Assembly (NCBI GenBank): GCA_035301545.1
Contig: DATGUA010000004.1
Span: 13,895-77,894, forward strand
DNA from: DATGUA01 sp035301545
GTDB lineage: Bacteria; Bacillota; Clostridia; Tissierellales; Tissierellaceae
Length of the DNA stretch: 64,000 nucleotides
Reading direction: 5' to 3'
Positions within the stretch are counted from its first letter, which is position 1. Each line of letters opens with the position of its first letter. A model generated the notes under the pieces. That model ran no database searches. It saw nothing but the letters and a program-made list of their open reading frames with translations, and was not told the origin of the DNA. The position numbers were made by a program, and so were the translations under genes. This document shows, in pieces, positions 1 to 8,945 of this stretch.

Positions 1-897
1 TGATATATCTGGTACGACTTTACGAATTTTTCTAATTTTATTTAAATATTCTTCACGTGTATATTTCCTATTCATATTTCTTAATACCTTATTGCTTCCT
101 GATTGTATAGGTAAATGAAGATGATTACATAGTTTATCTAGTTCTCCATATGCCTCTATTAATTCATCAGAAATATCTTTAGGGTGGGAGGTCATAAATC
201 GTATTCTATCAATTCCTTCAATTGTATTTATATCTTTTAATAAATCAACGAAATTATAATTTTGTTGCAGTGTTTTTCCATAGGAATTTACATTTTGACC
301 AAGTAGAGTAATTTCTCTGTATCCAGAGGCTGATAGTTTATTAATTTCTTGTATTATATTTTCAGGTTCTCGACTTTTTTCCTGACCTCTAGCATATGGA
401 ACTATGCAGTAACTACAATAATTATTACAACCATACATTATGTTTACATATGCTTTATGCTGATGAGTTCGGTTAGATTTAATATTTTCGTTAATCTCTC
501 TACTTTCTTCAATGACATCTATAATCATATCCCCAGTTTGTTCATGAGCCATAATTAGCTGAGGTAATTTATGAATATTGTTTGTCCCAAATATTATATC
601 AACATGCTTATATTTAGAATTAATTATATTCCTTGACCTTTCTATCTGCGTCATACACCCACATACACATATGATTAGATCAGGATTATTTCGTTTTAGT
701 TCCTTTAATGATCCTAATTGTCCGTAAACTTTATCTTCCGCAGTTTGCCTTATGGCACAAGTGTTATATATTATTAGGTCACTACTCTCTTTATTATTAG
801 TAAAAACATAACCCATTTGTTCTAGCATCCAAGCGATCTTTTCAGAGTCATGTTCATTCATCTGACAACCATAAGTTTGAATCGTATATTTCTTCAT
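1..897 (-). CDS. miaB: tRNA-2-methylthio-N6-dimethylallyladenosine synthase MiaB (3' end outside window)
   Basis: Radical SAM methylthiotransferase that converts i6A37 to ms2i6A37 in tRNAs reading UNN codons. The first 299 codons are in the window, read without a stop from ATG at 895-897. The N-terminal UPF0004 domain begins MKKYTIQTYGCQMNEHDSE and has further cysteines in NTCAIR and CVCGCMTQ, the three ligands of the auxiliary 4Fe-4S cluster. The radical SAM motif CNNYCSYC (C-x3-C-x2-C) follows, with IVPYARG, LLGQNVNSYG and the TSHPKDI and HLPIQSGS segments. The TRAM domain and stop codon lie beyond position 1. It is downstream of the MerR-like gene, separated by a terminator and an AT-rich stretch. 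The protein family is certain; the C-terminus is unseen. Confidence 0.95.
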   Translation of the reverse strand, partial: MKKYTIQTYGCQMNEHDSEKIAWMLEQMGYVFTNNKESSDLIIYNTCAIRQTAEDKVYGQLGSLKELKRNNPDLIICVCGCMTQIERSRNIINSKYKHVDIIFGTNNIHKLPQLIMAHEQTGDMIIDVIEESREINENIKSNRTHQHKAYVNIMYGCNNYCSYCIVPYARGQEKSREPENIIQEINKLSASGYREITLLGQNVNSYGKTLQQNYNFVDLLKDINTIEGIDRIRFMTSHPKDISDELIEAYGELDKLCNHLHLPIQSGSNKVLRNMNRKYTREEYLNKIRKIRKVVPDIS

Positions 898-992
898 ATT
901 AAAGTAAATCCTTTCTTTAAATTATAAAATTATATAATATAATATATAATAAATTATTATATATTATATTATATCATAAAATTAATTATATT

Positions 993-1030
993 AAAAAATA
1001 ATAAAAGAGATATCTCTTTTATTATTTTTT
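993..1030 (-). terminator. Perfect palindrome, terminator of the MerR-like gene
   Basis: A 38-nt perfect palindrome centred between 1011 and 1012, with A-rich and T-rich ends that supply a U-run in RNA from either strand. The stop codon of the MerR-like gene (1022-1024) lies inside its right arm, so it most likely ends that transcript before miaB. Confidence 0.75.
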
Positions 1031-1609
1031 AAATAATCTTTTAAAAAAACCTTGATTCTTTTCTTTTAATTTATCTACGTCATTTTTTAGACTTATATTC
1101 TCATAAGTTTTTTCTTTTATTTTCATTTTAAGTTTAGCATTTTCACATATTAAAACGTCTCTCTCTTTTGAATTAATTTCTGTTCTGAGGGCTATTATTT
1201 CATCTTTTAAACTGTCTATGACATCTTCAGTATCTTCATTTCTCATAGATAAATATTTAGATAATTTTTCGAAGAATCTATCCTCTATGACCTTAGATAT
1301 TTCTATTCCTATACTCGAAGTATCAATATTATCATTAAGTACATTTAAACTATTATTTGATTCATTAGACATAAGTTCTTCTGGAGAATTAATTATTAAA
1401 TTAATTTGTTTATTATTAAAACCTTTATCTTTTAAATCTTTTATATATTGAAGTAATTCAATTTCCTTATAGGTATAATATCTATGATTTGAATTCTTTC
1501 TAGGAATATCCATATTAAATTCTTTTTCATAATATCTGAGAACATGAGGAGCATAGCCTGTAATTTCAGCTGCTTCGGATATTGAATACTCTTTATTAAA
1601 GTCTAACAA
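1022..1609 (-). CDS. MerR-type HTH protein with long coiled coil (RacA-like architecture)
   Basis: A 195-residue DNA-binding protein. Residues 7-75 form a MerR-type winged helix (SISEAAEITGYAPHVLRYYE, then a basic wing RKNSNHRYY). From about 120 to 185 the sequence is a heptad-rich, highly charged coiled coil, and it ends in the basic-aromatic tail GFFKRLFKK. There is no effector-binding domain or metal-site cysteine, unlike classic MerR regulators. The layout resembles RacA, the chromosome-anchoring protein of Bacillus sporulation, and plasmid or phage MerR-like coiled-coil proteins; orthology is not established. The start is TTG at 1607-1609, eight bases after AGGAGGGG. It has its own terminator and stands alone between miaB and the S1 gene. 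A chromosome-organising or regulatory role is inference. Confidence 0.75.
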   Translation of the reverse strand: MLDFNKEYSISEAAEITGYAPHVLRYYEKEFNMDIPRKNSNHRYYTYKEIELLQYIKDLKDKGFNNKQINLIINSPEELMSNESNNSLNVLNDNIDTSSIGIEISKVIEDRFFEKLSKYLSMRNEDTEDVIDSLKDEIIALRTEINSKERDVLICENAKLKMKIKEKTYENISLKNDVDKLKEKNQGFFKRLFKK

Positions 1610-1794
1610 AACTAGTCCCCTCCTTTTAAAATACTAATTATATATTGTTTCTATAAAAATGCATGGAAGTCCTCTATTTATTATGGGAAAATTTAATACA
1701 TTTTTATACATAAATTTACATTAATAAGTATTTTTATAGGTAAAATGACTAAAGTTTAAATTAGATCAAATCAAAATTAAAATAAAAGAAAAAT

Positions 1795-1827
1795 AGAATA
1801 CTAGAGTTATTAGAACTCTAGTATTCT
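1795..1827 (-). terminator. Intrinsic terminator of rpsA
   Basis: 14-bp perfect arms (1795-1808 and 1814-1827) around a 5-nt loop, followed on the minus strand by a T-rich run (plus 1782-1793). It lies just after the S1 stop codon at 1838. Confidence 0.85.
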
Positions 1828-1837
1828 AGTATAGATA

Positions 1838-2968
1838 TTACTCTTTAGTATCCTCATTATCATTTTTTTTATTATTTTCAGCATTAATTGTATTTTCTTC
1901 ATCAGATTCAGCTTCTTTTTTACTTAAACTAATTCGTTTTTCATTATAATTTATATCTATAACTTTTACTATTATTTCTTCACCAATTTCTAATACATCA
2001 GATGGCTTATTTATATGGTCTTTTGAAATTTCTGAAACATGTAATAATCCATCTACACCTTCCTCTAATCTTATAAATGCACCAAAATCAAGAAGGTTAA
2101 CTATAGTGCCCTTAACTATATCACCAATCTCTACATTTTTTTTGAAAATTTCCCAAGGCTCCTCCGTAGTTTGCTTAAGTCCAAGAGATATACGATTTTT
2201 ATCTTTATCAAAATCTAACACTTTAACTTCAACCTCATCACCTGGGTTTACTATTTCTGAAGGATGGGTTATTCTATTCCAAGAAAGGTCTGATATGTGT
2301 ATAAGACCATCAACTCCACCTAAATCAACAAAGGCTCCAAAATTCGTTAATCTTTGAACAGTACCCTTTATAATGCTATTAATTTCAATGTTTTCCCAGA
2401 AGTCTTTTTTAAGTTGGTTTAATTCCTCTTGCTCTACTTTTTTTCTAGAAAATATAATTCTTCTTTTTCGTTTATCAAAATCTAATAATTTGACTTTAAA
2501 AATTCGATCTTTAAATTGTTCTAAATCTGTTACGTATCTAGCTGAAACATGGGATGCAGGTATAAATCCACTTATACCTTCATAAAAGGCTATAAGTCCA
2601 CCTTTTACAGCACGTGAAACCTGAACCTCTATGGCTTCTGAATCTGCATACTTTTGTTCTAATAGTTCCCACTTTTTCATCTCATCTACTTTTTTTACAG
2701 ATAATACTACATTACCTTCGCCGTCGTCAACTTTAACGACATATACTTCAATTTGATCACCTTCTTTAAAATCATCTTTTAAATTAACATCTGCATCTCC
2801 ATATAATTCATCCTTTGTAATAATCCCATCAGATGTATAATGAATATTAACCATAACTTCATCTTCAGTTACAAAAATTACTTCACCTTGAATTATATCT
2901 CCTTTATGAATTTGTGTAAACGAACTTTCAATTGCTTCCATCATTTCATTATTATTTAAATTATCCAT
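1838..2968 (-). CDS. rpsA: 30S ribosomal protein S1 homologue, four S1 domains
   Basis: RNA-binding protein of the S1/YpfD family, associated with the 30S subunit and translation of weakly structured mRNAs. Its 376 residues contain four S1 OB-folds at roughly 17-86, 105-175, 190-262 and 277-348. The last two are the best conserved (GAFVDLGGVDGLIHISDLSW; GAFIRLEEGVDGLLHVSEIS). The tail of about 30 residues is acidic and Asn-rich. In many Clostridia ispH lies just before this gene or is fused to it; here only 77 nt separate it from plsC and no ispH is present. ATG at 2968 follows AGGAGG. It forms a unit with aroH, cmk and plsC and ends in a terminator at 1795-1827. Confidence 0.93.
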   Translation of the reverse strand: MDNLNNNEMMEAIESSFTQIHKGDIIQGEVIFVTEDEVMVNIHYTSDGIITKDELYGDADVNLKDDFKEGDQIEVYVVKVDDGEGNVVLSVKKVDEMKKWELLEQKYADSEAIEVQVSRAVKGGLIAFYEGISGFIPASHVSARYVTDLEQFKDRIFKVKLLDFDKRKRRIIFSRKKVEQEELNQLKKDFWENIEINSIIKGTVQRLTNFGAFVDLGGVDGLIHISDLSWNRITHPSEIVNPGDEVEVKVLDFDKDKNRISLGLKQTTEEPWEIFKKNVEIGDIVKGTIVNLLDFGAFIRLEEGVDGLLHVSEISKDHINKPSDVLEIGEEIIVKVIDINYNEKRISLSKKEAESDEENTINAENNKKNDNEDTKE

Positions 2969-3045
2969 TATTAAATACCTCCTAGTTATCCAATCAGGTG
3001 TAGTACACTTGATTTATACAACAAAATTTGATTATTTTTTAAAAG

Positions 3046-3624
3046 TTAAATTTTTAGACTATATATTCTTTTTAAAAGATCTTCACTAATAAACTTATAG
3101 TCTTCTGGACTAACCTTCTTATTAAAGGTTTCATAGTATCTTATGGGTTTTCCTATATAAATGTTGACCTTTGTAAACATCTTATAATCTTCTTCTATAT
3201 ACACTGGTAAAATAGGTGCCCTAGATCTAAGACTTATAAGAGCAGCTCCAGATTTTGCATTTTTTAAATTAAATTCTTTCACTCTAGTTCCTTCAGGAAA
3301 TATTCCTAAAACTTCATTCTTTTTTAGTACCCTTAAAGCGTTTTTAATAGCATTTATATCAGTCTCTTTTCGATTGACCGGGAATGCTTTTAATTTTGTT
3401 ATTATAAATGACAAAATTTTATTTTTAAAAAGCTCTGATTTAGCCATCCAATTTATTTGGCGAGGAAATCCTATAGTAATTAATATAGGATCTAATTTAC
3501 TTACATGATTCGAGCATAATAAAAGCTTTCCATTACTAGATATATTTTCTATTCCATGAACTTGAATAGGATAAAATGGTTTTAATATAATGCCGACAAT
3601 AGATTTCACTATATTATAAAACAA
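3046..3624 (-). CDS. plsC: 1-acyl-sn-glycerol-3-phosphate acyltransferase
   Basis: Membrane-associated acyltransferase that adds the second acyl chain to lysophosphatidic acid, giving phosphatidic acid for phospholipid synthesis. Its 192 residues carry the catalytic NHVSKLDP (H-x4-D) motif near residue 39, the substrate motif FPEGTRV near residue 113, and a hydrophobic N-terminal segment (residues 1-20) that probably dips into the membrane. The start is TTG at 3622-3624, nine bases after GGAGG, immediately behind the cmk stop, so the two genes are almost certainly translated from one mRNA. The cmk-plsC-(ispH)-rpsA order is common in Clostridia. Assignment to the PlsC family is firm; acyl specificity cannot be read from the sequence. 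Confidence 0.92.
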   Translation of the reverse strand: MFYNIVKSIVGIILKPFYPIQVHGIENISSNGKLLLCSNHVSKLDPILITIGFPRQINWMAKSELFKNKILSFIITKLKAFPVNRKETDINAIKNALRVLKKNEVLGIFPEGTRVKEFNLKNAKSGAALISLRSRAPILPVYIEEDYKMFTKVNIYIGKPIRYYETFNKKVSPEDYKFISEDLLKRIYSLKI

Positions 3625-3626
3625 TT

Positions 3627-4295
3627 TTATTTACCTCCTAGAACAACAGATACTATATAATTCACAGTCTCTTCTATGGTTTTATCAGTAGTATCTATTA
3701 CATATGAATCTTTAGATTGTTTTAATGGAGCAATCTCTCGATTTTGATCTATATAATCACGCTTTTTGATATCTAATAATATATCTTTAAAAACAATATC
3801 TATATTATTTCTATGTTTAAGTTCTTTATATCTTCTGTATGCTCTTTCTTCAGGTGTAGCTGTTATAAAAAATTTAAATTTCGAATCAGGTAAAACTACA
3901 GATCCAATATCTCTACCATCCATTATTACATTTTTATTTTTAGACATATTTTTTTGTAGGTTTAACATCATTTCTCGTACTTCTTTTATTTTAGCTATAA
4001 GCGACACATTTTGACTGATATAACTTTCTCTAATATCATCATTTACAATTCTACCATCAAGATAAATATTGTTATTTACAAAATCGATATTAGTATTTTT
4101 AATTTCTTTTAAAATCATATTAGTATTAAACGGATCTATATTATTATTTAATAATTTCAAAGTAAATGCACGATACATAGCTCCAGTATCTATATATTCT
4201 ATATTTAATTTTTTAGATACTTGCTTTGCTATGGTACTTTTCCCAGATCCTGCTGGACCATCTATAGCAATTGAATAATAACTATTATGAGTCAT
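3627..4295 (-). CDS. cmk: Cytidylate kinase
   Basis: Phosphorylates CMP and dCMP with ATP in pyrimidine salvage and recycling. The 222-residue protein has the P-loop IDGPAGSGKST at residues 11-21, the substrate motif DTGAMYRA, the MDGRDIGSVVLPD block and the lid segment EERAYRRYKEL, all typical of bacterial CMP kinases at normal length. The ATG at 4295 follows TAGGAGG. The stop abuts the plsC start. It lies 43 nt downstream of aroH. Confidence 0.96.
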   Translation of the reverse strand: MTHNSYYSIAIDGPAGSGKSTIAKQVSKKLNIEYIDTGAMYRAFTLKLLNNNIDPFNTNMILKEIKNTNIDFVNNNIYLDGRIVNDDIRESYISQNVSLIAKIKEVREMMLNLQKNMSKNKNVIMDGRDIGSVVLPDSKFKFFITATPEERAYRRYKELKHRNNIDIVFKDILLDIKKRDYIDQNREIAPLKQSKDSYVIDTTDKTIEETVNYIVSVVLGGK

Positions 4296-4338
4296 TCAAT
4301 ACCTCCTACCATTAAGAATCCATCAACTCTTAATTCTT

Positions 4339-4710
4339 TCATTTTTGTTTATCTTTTGGTACTAAATCTGGTCTTAATTTAACTGCCTTTTTTAAGTAAA
4401 TATGTTTTATTTCATTTTGCTGCTTGTCCGAATCATATAAAATCATAACCCGTATACATTTTTGCAATCCATTATCGACTTGCATTTCATTGAAATTCAT
4501 AAGACCAATGTGTGTATAATCTAAATCTCTTGCTGCTTTAGAAGGTGCTACTTTATTTAAATCATTTGTACAGCTAAAAATCATACTAATTACTTTATCT
4601 TGATTTAAATTATTGGTACTTTCAATAGTTTTTATTAGTCTTTTAGTGGCATTTATAATTTCAGTTTTTGTATTATTTTCTACAGTAATAGCACCTCTTA
4701 TAGAAATCAT
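4339..4710 (-). CDS. aroH: Chorismate mutase, AroH type
   Basis: Converts chorismate to prephenate, the branch point to Phe and Tyr. The 123-residue length and the start ISIRGAITVENNTKTEIINAT match the monofunctional trimeric AroH family of Bacillus, with active-site-type residues in FSCTNDLNKVAPSKAARD and KCIRVMILY. ATG at 4708-4710 is chosen because AAGGAGTG lies six bases upstream; the frame also has a GTG three codons earlier with no room for a ribosome site. In related genomes it follows an HI0933-family flavoprotein gene, and here the decayed remains of that gene lie just upstream. Prephenate is also needed for TrhP-type tRNA hydroxylation, and a TrhP-like protein is encoded at 42.8-44.0 kb. 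Confidence 0.92.
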   Translation of the reverse strand: MISIRGAITVENNTKTEIINATKRLIKTIESTNNLNQDKVISMIFSCTNDLNKVAPSKAARDLDYTHIGLMNFNEMQVDNGLQKCIRVMILYDSDKQQNEIKHIYLKKAVKLRPDLVPKDKQK

Positions 4711-4786
4711 AACAAACACTCCTTTATTAATTATATATTAATAATGTTTACTATACAAGTTATTCATAACATTTGCGAACATTATT

Positions 4787-5437
4787 TTAAAGATTTATTT
4801 CTGATATATAACCAGTAGAAAATATAATCTGCAAATTATATCCTCCAGTTAGTGTATCGATATTTATTACCTATCCAGCAAAGTATAAATTAGGTATCAT
4901 CTCGGATTTCATAGTAGAAGGATTAAACCCCTGTAATATATATCTCTACCAAAGGTTATAATTACTTCTTACATAGACCTAAATCTATTAAACTGTTTTA
5001 ATTATATTAATTATATTCATCTATCTTCTTTTGTAATTTGATAAATAGACTTATTATTATCTATCTTTAATAATTATATAATTATATTAACAAGTCGTTG
5101 ATTAAATAGATTAGTTAATCCATTTCAAATAATTTGTTAGAATTTGTGCTAAAAATTCCTAGTATAATGGATTAATTATTTATAATTATAGTATTTTAGA
5201 GATACATCCTTAATTAGAATGATAAGATTTAACAAACCACTGTATAAAAGGAATTTATTAGTAATAATATTTTTGAAGAAATAGTCTATTGGAGATGAAA
5301 TAGTTATATTACCTCTCTTTTTAGTAATTGATAATTTTTTCAATTTGATTAATCATGTTAATTAATATTATATTCTTATTATTTAAAGTAGCTATATCAG
5401 CTGCAATTATGCCTATTTTTTCTTTAATATTCGTCAT
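4787..5437 (-). pseudogene. Decayed HI0933/BaiN-family NAD(P)/FAD-dependent oxidoreductase
   Basis: Remains of a flavoprotein gene, not translatable as a whole. Near the 5' end (ATG at 5435-5437) are a degenerate Rossmann start (KIGIIAADIATLNNKNIILI) and, after a frame change, KKLSITKKRGNIT, recalling GKKLLITGKGRCNIT of the family. Near the 3' end one frame reads NPSTMKSEMIPNLYFAG, a TAG stop, then VINIDTLTGGYNLQIIFSTGYIS, which matches the conserved C-terminal FAD-binding end. About 650 bp remain of the roughly 1.2 kb normal for the family, so internal sequence has been lost. The position directly upstream of aroH-cmk fits the gene order seen in Clostridia. Confidence in decay is high; the exact family name rests on motif memory. 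Confidence 0.8.
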
Positions 5438-5470
5438 TTCTATATCTTCTATTACATGGAATATTTATTA

Positions 5471-6349
5471 CTAAAGATCGTAATAATCATAATAATCATA
5501 TATATTATAGGTTTTCCAAACCTTTTCTAAATTTTCAAAATATCTATTTAAATTATCTTTTTTTTCGTTACCTACAGCAATAATAAATGAATTTATTAAA
5601 CTCATAGGAGCTACTAATGAGTCCACAAAAGAAAACATTTCACTATTAGCAATTAAGGACACATCTGCCTCAGAGGCCACTGGAGAAGAAAAACTATCTG
5701 TGATTGTTATTATAGAAGTATTTTTTTCTTTAGCATATTTTAAAACATCTATAGTTCTTTTAGAATACCTTGGATAGGTGATTATAATGATTAGATCATT
5801 AGATGAAACATTTAATAATTGTTCGAATATATCATTAGGTCCCGTATTAATTACATTGACATTATCAAACAAGAAATTAAAATAGAATCCTAAATATCCA
5901 GCCAAAAATGATGAACTTCTTAATCCTATGATATACATGGTTTTTGCTTCAAGTACTAATTTTACTGCTTGTTGAAAATCAGAAAAATTTATTTCATTAA
6001 TAGTCTTTTTAATATTATCCATATCTTTTTCCATAATTTCAGTTAATAAATTTTCTTTATTTTTATAATTATGTTCTTGAAGATGTATTCTTTGTACAGT
6101 AGTTAATTTGTTTTTAACTAGTTCTTGTAAATCGTTTTGTAAATCTCTATATCCTTGATACCCTAGTCTATCAGAAAATCTAACTACTGTTGATTCACTA
6201 ACATTTATAGATTTGCCTAATTTTGCAGCAGTCATAAATGCTGCCTGATCATAATTTTCAATAATAAAGTCAGCTATTAATTTCTGGCTTTTACTTAATT
6301 CACTATAATTGTTATTGATATGTTTTATTAGTTTTGGATATCCTTCCAT
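5471..6349 (-). CDS. MurR/RpiR-family transcriptional regulator
   Basis: Cytoplasmic regulator of 292 residues with an N-terminal RpiR helix-turn-helix (residues 1-77; AAKLGKSINVSESTVVRFSDR) and a C-terminal SIS sugar-phosphate domain (about 120-250; MYIIGLRSSSFLAGY, IIITYPRYSKRTIDVLKYAKE, ITDSFSSPVASEADVSL). Family members sense phosphosugars and control sugar or amino-sugar catabolism. No sugar gene is adjacent: downstream is the decayed flavoprotein and upstream mnmM, so the target cannot be inferred. ATG at 6347-6349 follows GGAGG. The end is a curious Tyr/Asp repeat (YDYYDYYDL). Confidence 0.88.
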   Translation of the reverse strand: MEGYPKLIKHINNNYSELSKSQKLIADFIIENYDQAAFMTAAKLGKSINVSESTVVRFSDRLGYQGYRDLQNDLQELVKNKLTTVQRIHLQEHNYKNKENLLTEIMEKDMDNIKKTINEINFSDFQQAVKLVLEAKTMYIIGLRSSSFLAGYLGFYFNFLFDNVNVINTGPNDIFEQLLNVSSNDLIIIITYPRYSKRTIDVLKYAKEKNTSIITITDSFSSPVASEADVSLIANSEMFSFVDSLVAPMSLINSFIIAVGNEKKDNLNRYFENLEKVWKTYNIYDYYDYYDL

Positions 6350-6424
6350 TGATTATGACCTCCAGATTATTATTTAATAATTATATCTATAATTGATTTA
6401 ATTATGTTCAGCAATACTAAAATG

Positions 6425-7018
6425 CTAATTAATTGTACTAGTATTGTTCTTAGACTTTTCTATGAGATATAATATGGGAGGATAATTTATTTGATTAATA
6501 AATTCATATTTTAGCACATTAAAATGTTTTTGGTTTAAATTAATTAGTAAATTATCTATAGCATTTCGTTCTTTCATACTACCAGTATGTCCTACATAGC
6601 TAGTAATTAACAATATGCCATTGGGTATTAATAAATTCAATGCTTTATTAATACTTTCTATACTTGTATTTGCTAATGTTGTAATTTTTTTATTGCCTCC
6701 AGGTAAATATCCTAAATTGTATACTATTAGATCTAGTTTTTCATAAATATAATTATCAATATATTCATGACTATCTAAAAACAATTCTACATTAGTATTT
6801 AATTTATTTTTTAACAAAAGTCTACGAGTGTTCATAATTGCATCTTTTTGGATATCAAATCCATAAACTTTACCCCCTTCCCCTACTAGCTGAGCTAATA
6901 ATAAAGTGTCCTGACCATTACCTACAGTACAATCTAGGACTGTGTCACCTTTCTCAATATAATCTTTCATAAGATTTCGTCCTATACTTAAAACATTATT
7001 TATTTTGCTATAATTCAA
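6425..7018 (-). CDS. mnmM: tRNA U34 methyltransferase MnmM (YtqB family)
   Basis: Class I SAM-dependent methyltransferase of 197 residues. It has the SAM loop VLDCTVGNGQDTLLLAQ (about 27-43) and the family-specific VYNLGYLPGGNKKITT block, followed by TSYVGHTGS. YtqB/MnmM proteins carry out the last methylation giving mnm5 at wobble U34 of tRNA. Start TTG at 7016-7018, seven bases after GAGGTG. It lies 12 nt after rluB and is probably co-transcribed. The family is well recognised; the precise substrate is by homology. Confidence 0.87.
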   Translation of the reverse strand: MNYSKINNVLSIGRNLMKDYIEKGDTVLDCTVGNGQDTLLLAQLVGEGGKVYGFDIQKDAIMNTRRLLLKNKLNTNVELFLDSHEYIDNYIYEKLDLIVYNLGYLPGGNKKITTLANTSIESINKALNLLIPNGILLITSYVGHTGSMKERNAIDNLLINLNQKHFNVLKYEFINQINYPPILYLIEKSKNNTSTIN

Positions 7019-7030
7019 TTGAATTCACCT

Positions 7031-7744
7031 CTATAAAGATTTTAAATAATTTATCTCTGTTAATGTAAGATGCCTCCAATCACCTACTTTAAGGTCTCCT
7101 AATTCTAATTGTTCTATACTAATACGCTTTAACCTTTTAACTGGATGTCCAATAGATTGGCACATCTTCCTCACCTGTCTATTTTTACCTTCATGTATTC
7201 TAATATCTAACAATACTTCATTTCTATGTTTGTATTGTTTGATTATATTTACTTTGGCTGGAGAAGTTAATTGACCGTCGATTTTCAAGCCAGTACGAAA
7301 TTGATGTAATTGAGATTTATTTGGAACCCCTTCTACCCTAGCGATGTATCTTTTTATAATTTCTTTACTGGGATGAGTCAGTACATAGGTTAAATCGCCA
7401 TCATTTGTCAGTAATAATAATCCAGTCGTGTCTTTATCTAATCGACCTACAGGATATATTCTTTCATTAATATTTGATATTAAATCTGTAACTATTTTTC
7501 TGCATTTTTCATCTTTTAATGTTGTAACATATCCTTTTGGTTTATTGAGCATTATGTATACATTCTTAGATTCTATTTTTATAATTTGATTATTAACACA
7601 GACTGTATCTTTCTTAGGATCAATTTTTGTACCTAATTTGGTCACTATCCGTCCATTAATTTTAACATTACCTTCTAGTATTATTGATTCAGATTTTCTT
7701 CTTGAAGCTACACCACATTGAGCCATAAATTTTTGTAGACGCAT
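7031..7744 (-). CDS. rluB: rRNA pseudouridine synthase RluB/RsuA family
   Basis: Isomerises a uridine of 23S (RluB) or 16S (RsuA) rRNA to pseudouridine. The 237 residues comprise an N-terminal S4 RNA-binding domain (RLQKFMAQCGVASRRKSE, residues 2-19 onward) and a pseudouridine synthase domain with the catalytic aspartate in GRLDKDTTGLLLLTNDG (about residue 100). The ATG at 7742-7744 follows GGGGGAA, while the longer open frame upstream has no ribosome site, so the shorter start is used. The position beside scpA-scpB-dacB is the usual one in Firmicutes. RluB is favoured over RsuA by context only. Confidence 0.92.
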   Translation of the reverse strand: MRLQKFMAQCGVASRRKSESIILEGNVKINGRIVTKLGTKIDPKKDTVCVNNQIIKIESKNVYIMLNKPKGYVTTLKDEKCRKIVTDLISNINERIYPVGRLDKDTTGLLLLTNDGDLTYVLTHPSKEIIKRYIARVEGVPNKSQLHQFRTGLKIDGQLTSPAKVNIIKQYKHRNEVLLDIRIHEGKNRQVRKMCQSIGHPVKRLKRISIEQLELGDLKVGDWRHLTLTEINYLKSL

Positions 7745-7791
7745 AAAACTTCCCCCTTTATACTCAAATATAAATTTCAAATATATAATTG

Positions 7792-8880
7792 TTATTTTAA
7801 TAAATTATGAATAAAGTTTAGTTTATTTACATTATTACCCCCAATTAATTCATCTTTTTTTATTAATACTCCATTTAAATAAGTATTTATATTTCCAACG
7901 ACATCCCCTTTATATATAGGAGTAGTTATATTTTCATCTAAAGTAATTTTAAATTTAATTTGTTTTTTTTCAGTAGGGTTTAATGGATATATAAAATCTT
8001 GTTTTGTAACTACTTTTAATTGTTCTTTACCATCCTTAATATCTACATTTGTTATAAATTGATTTTTATCATAAATTAAGTGATTTGTAAAATTTTCGAA
8101 TCCATAATCAAGGAGTTGATAATTGTCATTAAACCAGTTTTTAGCATTTAAACTTACAGCGATTAATCGCATATTATTTTTTGTAGCACTTGATACTAAA
8201 CATCTACCTGATTTCATAGTATATCCAGTTTTTACTCCATCACCGTCTTCATATTCCCATAAAGTCTTATTTTTATTTATAAAATTATTGTTATTTTTTC
8301 TATCAGCGGTATAGGATTTTGTTTTTACAATTTCTTCAAAAGCTTGATATTTAAAAGCTTCTTTTGTAATTAAGGCTAAATCATAAGCTGTAGAATAATG
8401 TTTATCGTGATTCAAACCATGAGGATTTGTAAAATTAGTATTATTTGCATTTATAGACTTAGCTTTATTATTCATCATTTTTATAAATTCATTTTGATTA
8501 TTTGATATATTTTGGCTAATTGCAATAGCAGCATCATTACCTGATCTTAACATCAAACCATATAATAAGTCTTTTAAATTAATTATCTCTTTTCTTTCTA
8601 AATAAATACTTGATCCTTCTATATCAATACAATCATCATTGATTTTTATTTGATCTTGCAAATTACCATTTTCTAAAGCGATAAGAGCCGTCATGATTTT
8701 TGTTGTACTAGCTATAGGCATTTTTTTATGCTCGTCTTGGGAAGCTAATACTCTACCAGAGTTTTCCTCTATTAATATATAACTTTCTCCTGATAAGACC
8801 ATATCCTTAGATACTAAAGGATTAGGATTAGAAAACAATGTAAAAATAATAATTAAGAAAGATATGATTCTTTTTTTCAA
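7792..8880 (-). CDS. D-alanyl-D-alanine carboxypeptidase (S11 family)
   Basis: Secreted or membrane-anchored penicillin-binding protein that trims the terminal D-Ala of peptidoglycan side chains. The 362 residues start with a signal peptide (LKKRIISFLIIIFTLF). Catalytic motifs: STTK at 58-61, SGN at 113-115, KTG at 217-219, then the C-terminal beta-rich domain of the family. The start is TTG at 8878-8880, six bases after AGGAGGT; a longer frame upstream has no ribosome site. It lies downstream of scpB, the position of dacB in Bacillus, and a spore-cortex role is possible. A second paralogue lies at 10.7-11.8 kb. Confidence 0.92.
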   Translation of the reverse strand: MKKRIISFLIIIFTLFSNPNPLVSKDMVLSGESYILIEENSGRVLASQDEHKKMPIASTTKIMTALIALENGNLQDQIKINDDCIDIEGSSIYLERKEIINLKDLLYGLMLRSGNDAAIAISQNISNNQNEFIKMMNNKAKSINANNTNFTNPHGLNHDKHYSTAYDLALITKEAFKYQAFEEIVKTKSYTADRKNNNNFINKNKTLWEYEDGDGVKTGYTMKSGRCLVSSATKNNMRLIAVSLNAKNWFNDNYQLLDYGFENFTNHLIYDKNQFITNVDIKDGKEQLKVVTKQDFIYPLNPTEKKQIKFKITLDENITTPIYKGDVVGNINTYLNGVLIKKDELIGGNNVNKLNFIHNLLK

Positions 8881-8945
8881 ATCTACACCTCCTAAGATAA
8901 TAATCTTATCTTTCCAAAATAAAGTAATATAATACAAATATATTA

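Noticed and set aside
349..558. Plus-strand 69-codon ORF
   Set aside because: Lies antisense to miaB codons including its CxxxCxxC motif; no ribosome site; shadow.
6350..6424. Sugar operon linked to the RpiR regulator
   Set aside because: Neighbouring genes are tRNA/rRNA modification genes and a pseudogene; no transporter or sugar enzyme is adjacent.
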